A DNA stretch of 64,000 bases from Arthrobacter sp. cf158 (GTDB lineage: Bacteria > Actinomycetota > Actinomycetes > Actinomycetales > Micrococcaceae), in contig NZ_FNNR01000003.1 of NCBI RefSeq assembly GCF_900106835.1, forward strand, positions 258,381 through 322,380. Direction: 5' to 3'. Shown piece by piece: positions 1 to 9,599 of the stretch. The notes below the pieces were generated by a model. That model saw nothing but the letters and a program-made list of their open reading frames with translations. It was not told the origin of the DNA and did no database searches. Position 1 is the first letter of the stretch. Each line of letters begins with the position of its first letter. A program made the translations under genes and the position numbers.

Positions 1-917
1 AGGTCCAGGATGAGAGGCACGTGGGCGTTGTGTGCGCCGTTGGCAGCCACGAATTCCGTGACCTTGCCCAAGTATTCGCGCTGGATATCAAGTGCGGTCA
101 ATTGCCTGCCGTTGGCCAGCCTGACCAAGGCGCGGCCGCTGAGGTCGTGGGAAATCTCACGAATGCTGCGGATGGGGTTTTCCATGCGCATGTCCCGCAT
201 GATCACGCCTGCCTCAATCATGCGAAGGATCAGGTCCACCGTTCCAACTTTGAGCAATGCCGAGGTCTCAGACATGTTGGAGTCCCCCACGATGACGTGG
301 AGCCGGCGGTAGAACTCGGCATCAGCGTGTGGTTCGTCGCGGGTATTAATGATGGGCCTTGACCTGGTGGTGGCAGACGACACGCCCTCCCAGATGTGGT
401 CGGCCCGCTGGGAGAACGCAAAGGTGGCGCCATGCGGGGTCTTCAAGACCTTTCCCGCTCCGGCGATCAGCTGACGCGTCACCAGGAACGGAATCAGGAT
501 TTCGGCCAGGCGGGAGAACTCCCCGCGCCGCGGAATGAGGTAGTTTTCGTGGCTGCCGTAGGAGTTTCCCGCGGAGTCGGTGTTGTTCTTGAACAGATAG
601 ACCGTGCCGTTGAATCCCTCCGCTGCCAGCCTCGATTGGGCTTCATCCACCAGGTCATCCAAGATGAGCTCGCCCGCCCGGTCATGGGCGATGAGCTGGG
701 CGAGATCATCACATTCGGCTGTGGCATACTCCGGGTGTGATCCAACGTCCAGATAAAGCCTTGAGCCGTTGGTCAGGAACACATTGGAGGATCTGCCCCA
801 ACTGACTACCTTGCGAAAGAGGTAACGAGCCACTTCCTCAGGAGCCAGCGGACGTGAATCCGGGCTCGAGTAGGAAATCCCAAACTCCGTTTCGATGCCA
901 AAAATTCGCTTATCCAT
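1..917 (-). CDS. pafA: Pup--protein ligase PafA (C-terminal part outside window)
   Basis: PafA uses ATP to join the C-terminal glutamate of Pup to a substrate lysine, marking the protein for the proteasome. The visible 305 residues begin [17 protein letters not shown], the glutamine-synthetase-like opening shared by PafA and Dop, with its metal-binding glutamates. A conserved block [14 protein letters not shown] and the YGSHENYL stretch follow. The full family is about 450 residues, so roughly the last third lies left of the window. The start at 917 is one base beyond the prcA stop, so the two genes are probably translationally coupled. The Dop paralogue lies upstream in the same direction; it is told apart by starting MRVMGSETEYGIH and by its larger size. 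Confidence 0.95.
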   Translation of the reverse strand, partial: MDKRIFGIETEFGISYSSPDSRPLAPEEVARYLFRKVVSWGRSSNVFLTNGSRLYLDVGSHPEYATAECDDLAQLIAHDRAGELILDDLVDEAQSRLAAEGFNGTVYLFKNNTDSAGNSYGSHENYLIPRRGEFSRLAEILIPFLVTRQLIAGAGKVLKTPHGATFAFSQRADHIWEGVSSATTRSRPIINTRDEPHADAEFYRRLHVIVGDSNMSETSALLKVGTVDLILRMIEAGVIMRDMRMENPIRSIREISHDLSGRALVRLANGRQLTALDIQREYLGKVTEFVAANGAHNAHVPLILD

Positions 918-918
918 C

Positions 919-1626
919 TCAGCTCTCCTCTGTGAGCAGGCGGGTCATGTCCTCAGGCAGGAGCCGACGGAAGGCCCTTCGGGAACCCCGGTGGCTTTCC
1001 GAAGCGCGGTACAGGACTGCGGCTTCAACGGCTGTGGCGGGCAATGCTTCGGCTTCCTTATCGGTGGCCAGGGCGCGCAGTGCCAAACGCATGGCCCCGG
1101 CGAGGTTCAACTCAGGCTCCCATGCCGCGCTGACGACGTCGGAAATCTGGTCAGCCAGGCCGCCCATCACCACAAAGCCGTTTTCGTCCGCGATGGAACC
1201 ATCGAAAGTCAGCCGGTACAGGTGGTCCTGTTCTTGTGCCAGACCCACCTCGGCTACCGCCAGTTCCACCTCGAACGGCTTCTGTTCAGCGGTGAAGACG
1301 GCGCCGAGGCTCTGTGCGTACACACTGGCGAGGCCGCGGGCCGTGACGTCCTCACGATCGTAGGAGTAGCCGCGGACGTCGGCGTAGCGGACGCCTGCCT
1401 GCCGAAGACTTTCAAACTCGTTGTACTTTCCCACAGCGGCGAACGCGATTTTGTCGTAGATTTCGCCGATTTTATGCAATGAAGGCGACGGATTCTCCGC
1501 GATCAAGGCGATGCCGTCAGCGCAGCTGATAACCACTACGGAGCGTCCGCGGGCGATGCCCTTCCGGGCGAAGTCCGCACGGTCCTTCATCAGTTGCTCG
1601 GGAGAGACATAGAACTGCTGTGTCAT
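919..1626 (-). CDS. prcA: Proteasome alpha subunit PrcA
   Basis: This subunit forms the outer, gating rings of the 20S proteasome and contacts the Mpa/ARC ATPase. The 235-residue protein starts [19 protein letters not shown], the typical alpha-subunit N-terminal helix, and then has the Ntn-hydrolase core ([19 protein letters not shown]). It has no propeptide or N-terminal catalytic Thr, as expected for an alpha subunit. The frame is open upstream to 1788, but that part overlaps prcB and does not resemble the family. The chosen ATG is one base after the prcB stop, as expected for a coupled operon. Confidence 0.95.
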   Translation of the reverse strand: MTQQFYVSPEQLMKDRADFARKGIARGRSVVVISCADGIALIAENPSPSLHKIGEIYDKIAFAAVGKYNEFESLRQAGVRYADVRGYSYDREDVTARGLASVYAQSLGAVFTAEQKPFEVELAVAEVGLAQEQDHLYRLTFDGSIADENGFVVMGGLADQISDVVSAAWEPELNLAGAMRLALRALATDKEAEALPATAVEAAVLYRASESHRGSRRAFRRLLPEDMTRLLTEES

Positions 1627-1627
1627 G

Positions 1628-2437
1628 TCAGGCCTCCCGTCCGGCGATGGCACGCGATTCAACGATGGCCCCCGCGATGGCGGCCAAGTCCCGTTCGGGA
1701 ACGCGTCGATTGCCCGCCCGATTAACCGTGTACACCACGGGCCACAGCTGGCGGACGGGATCAGGACCGCCCGTTGCCGAGTCGTCATCTGCGGCGTCGT
1801 ACAGAGCCTCGACGGCGATGGCGACGGCGGCTTCTTCGGAGAGGTTTGGCTTCCACAATTTCTTCAGGGCGCCGCGGGCAAACACCGAACCGGAACCTAC
1901 CGAGTGGTGTTCCTGCTCCTCGTAGCGGCCGCCCGTCACATCGTAGGAGAACAACCGCCCCACTCCGGACACTTGGTCGAACCCGGCGAACAGGGGAATG
2001 ACTGCCATTCCCTGCATAGCCATGGGCAGGTTCCCGCGGATCATTGCGCCCAGGCGGTTGGCTTTGCCTACCAGGCTGAGGAGTGTGCCCTCAATTTTCT
2101 CGTAATGCTCCAGTTCAACCTGGAACAGCCGTGTGATGTCGATGGCCAGTCCCGCCGTACCGGCAATACCCAGCACGGAGTACTCGTCAGCGGGAAATAC
2201 CTTCTCTATGTGCCTGCTGGCGATGATGTTGCCCATGGTGGCTCGCCGATCTCCGGCCATCAGCACTCCCCCTGCGTATGTCAGGGCAACGATGGTAGTG
2301 GCGTGCGGCGAGGATGGCACCATGCCGGCGGGTAGTGATTGATTGAAGGGAAGGAGTTCAGGACGCGAGCGTTGGAGATGCTCCGTGAAAGAAGACGTTG
2401 CCTGGGTGGCCAGGGGGCCGGTTGACGGGTCCTGCAT
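1628..2437 (-). CDS. prcB: Proteasome beta subunit PrcB (catalytic, with propeptide)
   Basis: This is the catalytic subunit of the 20S proteasome. The 269-residue precursor carries a 46-residue propeptide that ends ...SSPHA. Autocleavage would expose Thr47 in [20 protein letters not shown], the usual N-terminal nucleophile context, followed by the conserved Asp-Arg. Position 47 is the sensible mature end, because the actinobacterial family is cut before TTIVAL; here the preceding residue is Ala where mycobacteria have Gly. The start was chosen at the ATG with an AAGGAG Shine-Dalgarno sequence just upstream, not at the upstream in-frame ATG at 2500. The stop is followed by one base and then prcA. 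Confidence 0.95.
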   Translation of the reverse strand: MQDPSTGPLATQATSSFTEHLQRSRPELLPFNQSLPAGMVPSSPHATTIVALTYAGGVLMAGDRRATMGNIIASRHIEKVFPADEYSVLGIAGTAGLAIDITRLFQVELEHYEKIEGTLLSLVGKANRLGAMIRGNLPMAMQGMAVIPLFAGFDQVSGVGRLFSYDVTGGRYEEQEHHSVGSGSVFARGALKKLWKPNLSEEAAVAIAVEALYDAADDDSATGGPDPVRQLWPVVYTVNRAGNRRVPERDLAAIAGAIVESRAIAGREA

Positions 2438-2515
2438 TGCTGCACTCCTTCGACTCTGCGTTCCGATGCCCGGCGGCCTCACGCCGGCCGGGCAGTACAT
2501 CCTGTGACGGTTCGT

Positions 2516-2719
2516 TTACTGGCCGCCCTTTTGGACGAAGGCCCTGACGAACTCTTCTGCGTTCGATTCCAGAACGCCGTCAATTTCGTCGAGGAGGTCA
2601 TCCACGCCCTGTGTCGCGTCCGATGCCTGGGCTTCGGGTGCTGTGGGTGGGGCTTCCGGGACGTCTACTTCAGTTTCGGTTTCCCGGGACTGCGGTTGTT
2701 GCTGCTCCTGAGCTGCCAT
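2516..2719 (-). CDS. pup: Prokaryotic ubiquitin-like protein Pup
   Basis: Pup is the small, largely disordered tag that PafA attaches to lysines and that Mpa/ARC recognises through its C-terminal helical half. It has 67 residues, is rich in Gln/Glu in the first half, and ends VQKGGQ. The terminal Gln means Dop must deamidate it to Glu before ligation, and dop lies immediately upstream. The conserved segment GVDDLLDEIDGVLESNAEEF is the coiled-coil binding region. The start has a purine-rich AGGGAGAAAG sequence before it. It sits between dop and prcB as in other actinobacteria. Confidence 0.96.
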   Translation of the reverse strand: MAAQEQQQPQSRETETEVDVPEAPPTAPEAQASDATQGVDDLLDEIDGVLESNAEEFVRAFVQKGGQ

Positions 2720-2838
2720 TTTCTTTCTCCCTACTGTCAGTCCCCTGATGCCGGAGACTTCCTACTGCCATATTGCCACGCTGCAGGCTGCTGCGTATGG
2801 CTTTGACCAGGCACGAATCTTCCTGTGGCGGGCACGCC

Positions 2839-4458
2839 TCAGCTCTTTACCGGGGGCGGATTCTGGCCCATCAGTTCGGCCAGGAAGGAGCCGGCGTCCT
2901 GGTGCCTCTCAAAGAGTGCACCGGTGAGGGCTTCAGTTCCGCGCAAAGGTTCGCGGGTGGGTACCCGCTGCAGCTTTCCAAGACCTGGGACGTCGAAAAT
3001 GACCGAGTCCCAGCTTGCACCCACCACGTCTTTTCCAAACCGGGAGACGCACCGGCCCCGGAAGTAGGCACGGGTGTCCGAAGGAGGTTCGCCAACCGCC
3101 CGGGCAATGAGGCCGTCGTCGACGATCCGGGTCATGCGATTCCGGGACAGCAACCTGTAATAGAGACCCTTCTCGGGCCGTATATCTGACCACTGCAGGT
3201 CCACCAAGCCAAGCCTGGCATCGTTCCACGCCAGGCCATCGCGGTTTCGGTACCCGTCCAGAAGCGATCTCTTGGCTACCCACTCGACGGACGAGGCAGC
3301 GGCGCTGATGTCGCTGCCCAGAATCGTCAGCGTGGACTCCCACCGTGCCAGGACATCGTGGGTGTGGCCGTCGCCAGTCAGGGAATCAGCCACGCCTGTC
3401 TCTTGGGCGAGTTTTGCGGCCGCCTCGTAGAACATCCACTGGATATCGAGGGCGCTCACCCTTCGACCATCAAGGAGTCTCACTGTGGCGGTCAGCGTGG
3501 TGTCGTGGCTGATCGTCTGGAGCGCCTGGACGGGTTCGTGAACCTCGATCTTTGGTGCCTGTCCGGCCTCAATGAGGCTTAGGACCATGGCCGTGGTACC
3601 AAATTTGAGGTAGTTGGAGGCCTGGCTCAGGTTGGCGTCGCCGATGATCACGTGCAGGCGCCGGTACTTGTCTGCCGTTGCGTGGGGCTCGTCCCTGGTG
3701 TTGATGATGGGACGCCGGATGGTTGTCTCCAGCCCTACTTCTGCCTCGAAGAAGTCTGCCCGTTGGCTGATCTGGTAGCCAGGAGTGGAGCTGTCCTGTC
3801 CCAGACCAACACGGCCGGCACCACACACCACTTGGCGGGATACGAAAAACGGCGTCAGGCCACGGATGATGTCTCCGAAGGGTACGGACCGCGGCATGAG
3901 GTAGTTCTCGTGGGATCCGTAAGAGACGGACTTGTTGTCCGTGTTGTTCTTGTACAGGTTGATCGAAGGCAGGCTGGTGTCAGCCGCGACTTTCCGGACC
4001 GTTGCCAGGGCTACGAGGTCGCCGGCAGCATCCCAGGCCACGGCGTCCCGCGGGTTGGTCACTTCCGGGCTCGAATACTCGGGGTGCGCGTGGTCCACGT
4101 ACAGGCGTGCGCCGTTGCCGAGGACCATGTTCATCAACAGCGAGCCGGACTCGTCGGCACCATCGAGTTCCAGCTCCTGGCGACCGTACGCCAAGGCGAC
4201 AGCTTCGGCGTCGAGTACTGGTGGCTGGTCCGTGAGTTGGCTGGGGTCTGCGGCCGCCCGGTCGAGGGTCCAGCCACGGGCATCGTGCAGCGGTTCTTCG
4301 TCCGTGTAGTCCCAGCGGGTCTCAGCACCGCCGGCAGCCCGCTGCCGGGTGACGGTGGCGTAGGCCTGGATGATCCTTGCGGACATCATGGTGGCGTTCG
4401 CGCCGGGGGCCGACGGTGCGTGGATTCCGTATTCAGTTTCCGAACCCATGACGCGCAT
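2839..4458 (-). CDS. dop: Pup deamidase/depupylase Dop
   Basis: Dop deamidates the C-terminal Gln of Pup and removes Pup from conjugates. It is a PafA paralogue with the carboxylate-amine ligase fold: MRVMGSETEYGIHAPSAPG at the N-terminus, then GARLYVDHAHPEYSSPE and [11 protein letters not shown]. At 539 residues it is longer than PafA, as is usual. The start is uncertain: the frame stays open to a GTG at 4512 that overlaps the mpa stop (GTGA), which would add 18 residues. I prefer the ATG at 4458 because family members begin within a few residues of the E-x-E-Y-G motif. A G-rich stretch precedes it. Confidence 0.93.
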   Translation of the reverse strand: MRVMGSETEYGIHAPSAPGANATMMSARIIQAYATVTRQRAAGGAETRWDYTDEEPLHDARGWTLDRAAADPSQLTDQPPVLDAEAVALAYGRQELELDGADESGSLLMNMVLGNGARLYVDHAHPEYSSPEVTNPRDAVAWDAAGDLVALATVRKVAADTSLPSINLYKNNTDNKSVSYGSHENYLMPRSVPFGDIIRGLTPFFVSRQVVCGAGRVGLGQDSSTPGYQISQRADFFEAEVGLETTIRRPIINTRDEPHATADKYRRLHVIIGDANLSQASNYLKFGTTAMVLSLIEAGQAPKIEVHEPVQALQTISHDTTLTATVRLLDGRRVSALDIQWMFYEAAAKLAQETGVADSLTGDGHTHDVLARWESTLTILGSDISAAASSVEWVAKRSLLDGYRNRDGLAWNDARLGLVDLQWSDIRPEKGLYYRLLSRNRMTRIVDDGLIARAVGEPPSDTRAYFRGRCVSRFGKDVVGASWDSVIFDVPGLGKLQRVPTREPLRGTEALTGALFERHQDAGSFLAELMGQNPPPVKS

Positions 4459-4508
4459 GGCGCCCCCGTGGGGCAACTTTTCTGCAGGCGAACCTTCGGG
4501 TCTTGCTG

Positions 4509-6314
4509 TCACAGGTACTGGCCCGTATTGGCAGTGGTTTCAATGGACTTGCCCGGTTCCTGCCCGGCCTTGCCCTGAACGATCGTGCGGATGTAGGTGA
4601 TCCGTTCACCCTTCTTGCCGGAGATTCGGGCCCAGTCATCCGGATTGGTGGTGTTCGGCATATCCTCGTGTTCGCGGAACTCATCCACCACTGCCCGCAG
4701 CAAATGCTCGATCCGCAGGCCCTTTTGATTGTTGGTCAAGAGGTCCTTGATGGCGTATTTCTTTGCACGGTCCACGACGTTCTGCACCACGGCACCGGAG
4801 TTGAAGTCCTTGAAGTAGAGCATCTCGGTATCACCATTGGCGTAGGTGACTTCGAGATATTCGTTGGACTTCTCTGTGGAATACATTGCTTCCACGGTGC
4901 GCTGGACCATGGCGTCCACGGTCGCCTGAACATCGCCGCCGTACTCGGCCAGATCCTGGTCATGGAAGGGCAGGTCCGTGGTGATGTACTTGGCAAATAT
5001 GTCCGCGGCTGCCTCGGCGTCCGGGCGTTGGATCTTCACTTTTACATCGAGCCGACCTGGACGAAGAATTGCGGGATCTATCATGTCCTCGCGGTTGGAA
5101 GCGCCGATGACGATGACGTTGTCCAACCGCTCGACGCCGTCGATCTCGCTGAGCAATTGCGGCACGATGGTGGTTTCGACGTCGGACGAGACTCCGGTAC
5201 CGCGGGTGCGGAACAGTGAGTCCATCTCGTCGAAGAAGACAACCACGGGGCTGCCATCGGAGGCCTTTTCACGGGCCCGGGAAAAGATGAGGCGGATGTG
5301 CCGCTCGGTTTCTCCCACGTACTTGTCCAAGAGCTCCGGACCCTTGATGTTCAGGAAGTAGCTCTTGAGGTCCGTGTTTCCGGCGCGTTCGGCAGCGCGG
5401 GCGGCGAGGGAATTCGCAACAGCCTTGGCAATGAGGGTCTTGCCGCACCCGGGAGGGCCGTACAGCAGGATGCCCTTGGGGGCTTTGAGCCCGTGCTCGC
5501 GGTAAAGGTCCGGATGCAGGAAGGGCAACTCCACAGCATCACGGATTTGTTCAATCTGCGGTCCGAGGCCACCAATGTCCTGGTAGGTAATGTCCGGGAC
5601 TTCCTCCAGGACGAGGTTCTCCACCTCGGCCCGCGGGACCTTCTCCAGCGCGTAGCCAGTACGTGAGTCCAGGGACAGCGCGTCCCCAACTTTCAGGTGG
5701 ATGTTTTGGAGTGCTCCCGAAAGCCGGACCACGCGTTCTTCATCGGCACGGCCCACCACCAGGGCGCGGTCCTTGCCGAGTAGTTCCTTAAGCGTGACCA
5801 GTTCACCGGCACGCTCGTAGCCAAGTCCGGCCACCACCAGCAATGCCTCGTTCAGGAGCACTTCCTGACCGACGGCCAGCTGGTTGATGTTGACCAGTGG
5901 GCTCACGCCTACGCGCATTTTGCGGCCTGAATTGAAAATGTCCACGGACTCTTCGGTGGCAGCTTGGCCGGAGTTGCCGGCGGAGGGCTGCTTCCGGGGG
6001 TTGATCTGCACAACGGTGCCGAAACTGTAGGGTGGTTGGCCCTCCTGCTCCAAGGCGCCCTTCAAGCGAAGAATCTCGGCCTTGGCTGTCTCCAGCATGC
6101 TGACGAGTTTGCCGTTGTTCTGCGTCGCGGCCGCCAACTGGCGGTCAATGTGGCGAAGCTTGTCCCGGAGAATATTGATCTGCCGTTCTGCAACAGTCAG
6201 TTCACTCGAAGGGTCTGGCGGTTGAACAGCGGCAAGCCCCCGGCTCGCCGCTTCTTTCGCTGCGTCTGGTTCTTCCGGCGTCGGCCGCCCAAGGTCGTTG
6301 TTTGACGTATCCAC
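4509..6314 (-). CDS. mpa: Proteasome-associated AAA+ ATPase (Mpa/ARC)
   Basis: This hexameric unfoldase captures pupylated proteins and feeds them into the 20S proteasome. The 601 residues show an N-terminal coiled coil (about 45-95), OB-like interdomain region, AAA+ module with Walker A GPPGCGKT and Walker B VVFFDEMD, then the C-terminal GQYL tail. The last three residues match the QYL gate-opening motif that docks into alpha-ring pockets. The GTG start at 6314 lies behind a GGAAGGGG stretch; the ATG seven bases upstream is out of frame. It is the second gene of the run after trmI. The name arc is used in some genera. Confidence 0.95.
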   Translation of the reverse strand: MDTSNNDLGRPTPEEPDAAKEAASRGLAAVQPPDPSSELTVAERQINILRDKLRHIDRQLAAATQNNGKLVSMLETAKAEILRLKGALEQEGQPPYSFGTVVQINPRKQPSAGNSGQAATEESVDIFNSGRKMRVGVSPLVNINQLAVGQEVLLNEALLVVAGLGYERAGELVTLKELLGKDRALVVGRADEERVVRLSGALQNIHLKVGDALSLDSRTGYALEKVPRAEVENLVLEEVPDITYQDIGGLGPQIEQIRDAVELPFLHPDLYREHGLKAPKGILLYGPPGCGKTLIAKAVANSLAARAAERAGNTDLKSYFLNIKGPELLDKYVGETERHIRLIFSRAREKASDGSPVVVFFDEMDSLFRTRGTGVSSDVETTIVPQLLSEIDGVERLDNVIVIGASNREDMIDPAILRPGRLDVKVKIQRPDAEAAADIFAKYITTDLPFHDQDLAEYGGDVQATVDAMVQRTVEAMYSTEKSNEYLEVTYANGDTEMLYFKDFNSGAVVQNVVDRAKKYAIKDLLTNNQKGLRIEHLLRAVVDEFREHEDMPNTTNPDDWARISGKKGERITYIRTIVQGKAGQEPGKSIETTANTGQYL

Positions 6315-6411
6315 GATTCATCAGCCCCTTCCTGCGCTTAACAAGACCTTAGTCCCGAAAAGCGCAGGGTGCTTGGTGACATCCGGAATGCGGACTCTAT
6401 TGTGACCTTTG

Positions 6412-7476
6412 TCAGTTTGTGACCGGAGGATCGTCCTGGACGTTGGTTCCGGCAATGGCATCACGGGCAGCGCGGCGGAGCTTCTTGTCCGACACTGAGC
6501 GCTCCCCCACTGCGCCGGGGGTCCAGGCGTTGAGGTCTTCCTCGCTGAACTCAGTCTTGGAGGGGCGTCGCTTCACGGAGATTCCCGTGACGCCATCGGC
6601 AAGCCGGCGTGTCACCAGGAGGAAGCCGGTGTGGGCAACCATGCGGTGATCCGGGCGAACGGCCAGGCCTTCAAGGTGCCACCCGCGAACCATCGATTCC
6701 CAAGCGTCAGGCTCGGTGAACCGTCCATCCGCGCGGATGGCTTCAGCGGTGCGGGACAACTGGGTGACGGTGGCCACATAATTGATCCAGACTCCGCCCG
6801 GTGCCAGAACTGTGGCTACGGCGTCCAAGCACTCCCAGGGAGCGAGCATATCCAGCACCACGCGGTCCACGGAGCCGGGGGCCTCGGCCTTGACCACCTC
6901 TTCCTGGAAGTCGCCCAGCGAGATCTGCCAGGCGGGATGCGGGCCGCCGAAGATGGTCTCGACATTTCCCCGGGCGATGTCTGCAAACTCTTCGCGACGT
7001 TCAAAGGAGTGAAGATACCCGCCATCCCCTACAGCACGCAGCAGCGAAATGGACAGGGCGCCGGAGCCGACGCCGGCTTCCACGACGCGTGCGCCGGGGA
7101 AAATGTCAGCCATGGTGACAATCTGGCCAGCGTCCTTTGGGTAAACGACTGCTGCACCGCGCGGCATGGACAAGACGAAGTCTGAGAGCAGCGGCCTCAG
7201 CGTCTGGTACTGCTGGCCGACGTTGTTGCTGACCACGGAGCCGTCCACTTTGCCGATGATCTCATCATGGTTCAGGAAGCCGCGGTGAGTATGGAAAGCT
7301 CCGCCTACCTCCAAGGTAATGGTGTTCATGCGGCCGCGTTCGTCCGTGAGCTGCACCCGCTCGCCCACGCGGAAGGGTCCGCGGCGGCGCGCAGCGCCCG
7401 TCGGCTGCACTGCTGTGCCGGTGCCGGGCTGATCAGAACCTGCGCTGGCTTCGGGTGCGGCGGTTTCGCTGCTCAT
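6412..7476 (-). CDS. trmI: tRNA (adenine(58)-N1)-methyltransferase TrmI
   Basis: This SAM-dependent enzyme makes m1A58 in the tRNA T-loop. The 354-residue protein has an N-terminal beta domain (GPFRVGERVQLTDERGR) and a class I methyltransferase fold with the SAM loop VVEAGVGSGALSISLLRAVG. A later stretch, RVVLDMLAPWECLDAV, carries the catalytic-site Asp. About 30 residues before the conserved core are Ala/Thr-rich and probably flexible. I chose the ATG at 7476, preceded by GAGGAA, over the in-frame start at 7587. Proximity of trmI to the proteasome genes is common in actinobacteria. It is probably the promoter-proximal gene of this run. Confidence 0.93.
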   Translation of the reverse strand: MSSETAAPEASAGSDQPGTGTAVQPTGAARRRGPFRVGERVQLTDERGRMNTITLEVGGAFHTHRGFLNHDEIIGKVDGSVVSNNVGQQYQTLRPLLSDFVLSMPRGAAVVYPKDAGQIVTMADIFPGARVVEAGVGSGALSISLLRAVGDGGYLHSFERREEFADIARGNVETIFGGPHPAWQISLGDFQEEVVKAEAPGSVDRVVLDMLAPWECLDAVATVLAPGGVWINYVATVTQLSRTAEAIRADGRFTEPDAWESMVRGWHLEGLAVRPDHRMVAHTGFLLVTRRLADGVTGISVKRRPSKTEFSEEDLNAWTPGAVGERSVSDKKLRRAARDAIAGTNVQDDPPVTN

Positions 7477-7592
7477 GTACTGTTCCTCGCTCCTGTACGG
7501 CTGGGCCGCAACATTTTTGCTGGCTGGTGGGCGCCAAAAAATCTCTGGGGTCGGTGGTGAACCGCCGGCATGCAACTCTACCGGCACAGGAG

Positions 7593-8756
7593 TCAGGCGC
7601 GCCCACTTCTGCGGGCTTCCTTACCTGTTATGGCCGTCACCACGGCCTGCTGGCGGAGAAGACCGGTAACGATGCCGTTGTGGTCCACCACAGCGTATTC
7701 GCCTCCCTCAAGCCGCGACAGGTACTGGATGAGTTCCTGCCCCTTGGACCATTCCGGGACATAAGCCCCGGCGGCCAGGGCATGCCCAACGGCAGTGACA
7801 GGCGTCGTCGTGATCGCGTGCGCGGGCACAGCGGAAGCTGCACCCAGATCCACGACGCCCTGCGGTTTGCCGTCCGGTCCGCAGATGACGACGGCGGGAC
7901 TTCCGGCCGGGGAAACGGCCAGGACGTCTGCCACGGAGGCTGAGTTCGGCACGCCTACGGCGGGTTCCGCCAGGCCGGCGGCGCTCACCAAGTAGAGGCG
8001 GCTGCGGAGTTTGGCGTGGTGGATTGAGCTGGAAGCGCTCATCCACAGGAAGCCGCAGACGAGGATGGTGACCACCGTGTACATCAGGTCCGGTAACTGG
8101 CCCTTGAGGAAAGGCACAACAATGAACCAGATAACCAGGGCCACCACGATGATCCGACCGGACCAACCTGCAGCAATGGTTCCCTTGTCCTGGCTACCGG
8201 TGGCTTTCCAGACGGCCGACTCCACGAGGCGCCCACCGTCGAGAGGCATGCCCGGGAGGACATTGAAGATACCGATCACCAGGTTGGCCAGCATCAGGAT
8301 GTCCGCCAGCATGCGCGGCACGCCAGTGAGCATCCCCGTGACCGTAACAGCCCACATGATGCCCGCAATGACGAAGTTCGAGGCCGGTCCGGCAAGGGCA
8401 ACGATGACCGAGCGTCCGGGGGAAGCCGTAAAGTTTTCGAATTGCGTATGGCCTCCCCACAGGTTCAACACAATTTTCTCTGTCGGCCAACCGAACGCCC
8501 TGGCGCTTAATGCATGGGCCATTTCGTGCACGAGGACTGAAATGGCGAGCAGTAATGCGATCGCGAGCCCAACGAGGTATCCCCAGTAGCCAATGCCCGG
8601 GAAGTAATCCATGACGGACGGACCGTAGAAGACCACAGTGATGGCCGCAATAACGAACCAGGAATAGGCGAGGTAAACCGGAACGCCGGCGATCTTACCG
8701 AGCGGAATGCCATCCTTCTTGGTGGCAGCATGATGCGGCGCGGGGGAACTGCTCAC
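7593..8756 (-). CDS. Site-2 type intramembrane metalloprotease (M50) with CBS domains
   Basis: A polytopic membrane protease of the S2P/Rip3-like class, which cleaves substrates within the membrane. The zinc motif is HEMAH (His77, Glu78, His81) and the second zinc/active-site region is NVLPGMPLDGGRL. About six hydrophobic segments are visible. The last 130 or so residues form a pair of CBS-like domains (ASVADVLAVSP and VTAVGHALAAG), which often sense adenine nucleotides. The GTG start directly follows the TAG of the HAD gene upstream, so the two are probably co-translated. The substrate is unknown, and no anti-sigma factor is encoded nearby. Confidence 0.88.
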   Translation of the reverse strand: MSSSPAPHHAATKKDGIPLGKIAGVPVYLAYSWFVIAAITVVFYGPSVMDYFPGIGYWGYLVGLAIALLLAISVLVHEMAHALSARAFGWPTEKIVLNLWGGHTQFENFTASPGRSVIVALAGPASNFVIAGIMWAVTVTGMLTGVPRMLADILMLANLVIGIFNVLPGMPLDGGRLVESAVWKATGSQDKGTIAAGWSGRIIVVALVIWFIVVPFLKGQLPDLMYTVVTILVCGFLWMSASSSIHHAKLRSRLYLVSAAGLAEPAVGVPNSASVADVLAVSPAGSPAVVICGPDGKPQGVVDLGAASAVPAHAITTTPVTAVGHALAAGAYVPEWSKGQELIQYLSRLEGGEYAVVDHNGIVTGLLRQQAVVTAITGKEARRSGRA

Positions 8757-9476
8757 CTAGTTTGCCCCTTCAAGCAGGTTTGCTGCTGTGAAGCGGTCAT
8801 CCACAAGCTGGCCGACGTCCGCGGCAGTCCTGCCTACCAGGGTGTCCCACGTGACCATGCGGTGATCCTCTGGTAGCGGTACCTGATGGGGAATGCCGAC
8901 TGTGACCACACCCGACGCGATGGCTGCTGTAGCTCCAGGCACGGAGTCCTCCAACGCCACGCAGTGGTGGATTGTCAGGGTGGGATCATCCAGTCGGAGA
9001 CGTTCAACTGCGGTCAGGTAGGCCTCCGGGTGCGGTTTTCCGTTGGTGACGGTATCCCCGGTGACCATGAACTCGAAGTACGGCTTGGGAAGGCTTTCCA
9101 CGACGACTCCGGCCAAGGGGCCCTCGGACATGGTCACCAGGGCGCAGCGGATTCCTGCCTCGTGGAGCTGATCCAGCAGTTCGCGGGCACCGGGCCGCCA
9201 CGGGACCTCTTTGCGGACCTGGGCGATGACCTGTGCACTCAAAGTGTCAACGATTTCACGGGCCTCAAGCTTGACGCCTGCGTTCTGGAGGACTGCCGCC
9301 GAATGCAGCAAGGATTGCCCGACCAACTGCATGGCCTGCTGGTGGGACCAGGTTCCGCCGTGCGACTCCACCAGCGCGCGCTCGGCCGCGATCCAATAGG
9401 GTTCGGTGTCCACGAGTGTGCCATCCATATCCCAGAGCACGGCTTTGAGGAGGGGCTGGCTGGGTGAGGAATGCAT
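8757..9476 (-). CDS. HAD-superfamily hydrolase (beta-phosphoglucomutase/phosphatase type)
   Basis: A 239-residue haloacid dehalogenase-fold protein. The nucleophile motif is LWDMDGTLVDTEPYW, with the Asp nucleophile and Asp acid two residues later. A helical cap domain follows, then the motif II Thr-Met-Ser (CALVTMSEG), the motif III region GKPHPEAYL and the terminal acidic motif ALEDSVPG. This pattern fits sugar-phosphate phosphatases or mutases, but the substrate cannot be read from sequence. The ATG at 9476 was chosen; there is no clear Shine-Dalgarno sequence, so it may be leaderless. It is followed without a gap by the M50 protease gene. Confidence 0.8.
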   Translation of the reverse strand: MHSSPSQPLLKAVLWDMDGTLVDTEPYWIAAERALVESHGGTWSHQQAMQLVGQSLLHSAAVLQNAGVKLEAREIVDTLSAQVIAQVRKEVPWRPGARELLDQLHEAGIRCALVTMSEGPLAGVVVESLPKPYFEFMVTGDTVTNGKPHPEAYLTAVERLRLDDPTLTIHHCVALEDSVPGATAAIASGVVTVGIPHQVPLPEDHRMVTWDTLVGRTAADVGQLVDDRFTAANLLEGAN

Positions 9477-9599
9477 GGTTTCAAGTCTACGTGGAACCTG
9501 GCGGGCGGCTGTGCGCGGGTTGCGCTGTGGGCGAATCGCGGACACGCTTCGGCGTGAAATGCCATGCATCCATCACGGTCTTGGACGTAGGGTGAGTGA

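Noticed and set aside
1625-2335. 236-codon plus-strand frame across prcA/prcB
   Set aside because: Shadow of prcB, whose propeptide, Thr47 and Shine-Dalgarno sequence are clear.
4459-4512. GTG at 4512 as the start of dop
   Set aside because: Its GTGA overlap with mpa is attractive, but the 18 added residues have no counterpart near the conserved N-terminal E-x-E-Y-G motif; kept as an alternative only.
3652-4578. 308-codon plus-strand frame antisense to dop
   Set aside because: It is a GC-driven shadow of the minus-strand gene, has no recognisable domain, and dop's conserved motifs explain the sequence.
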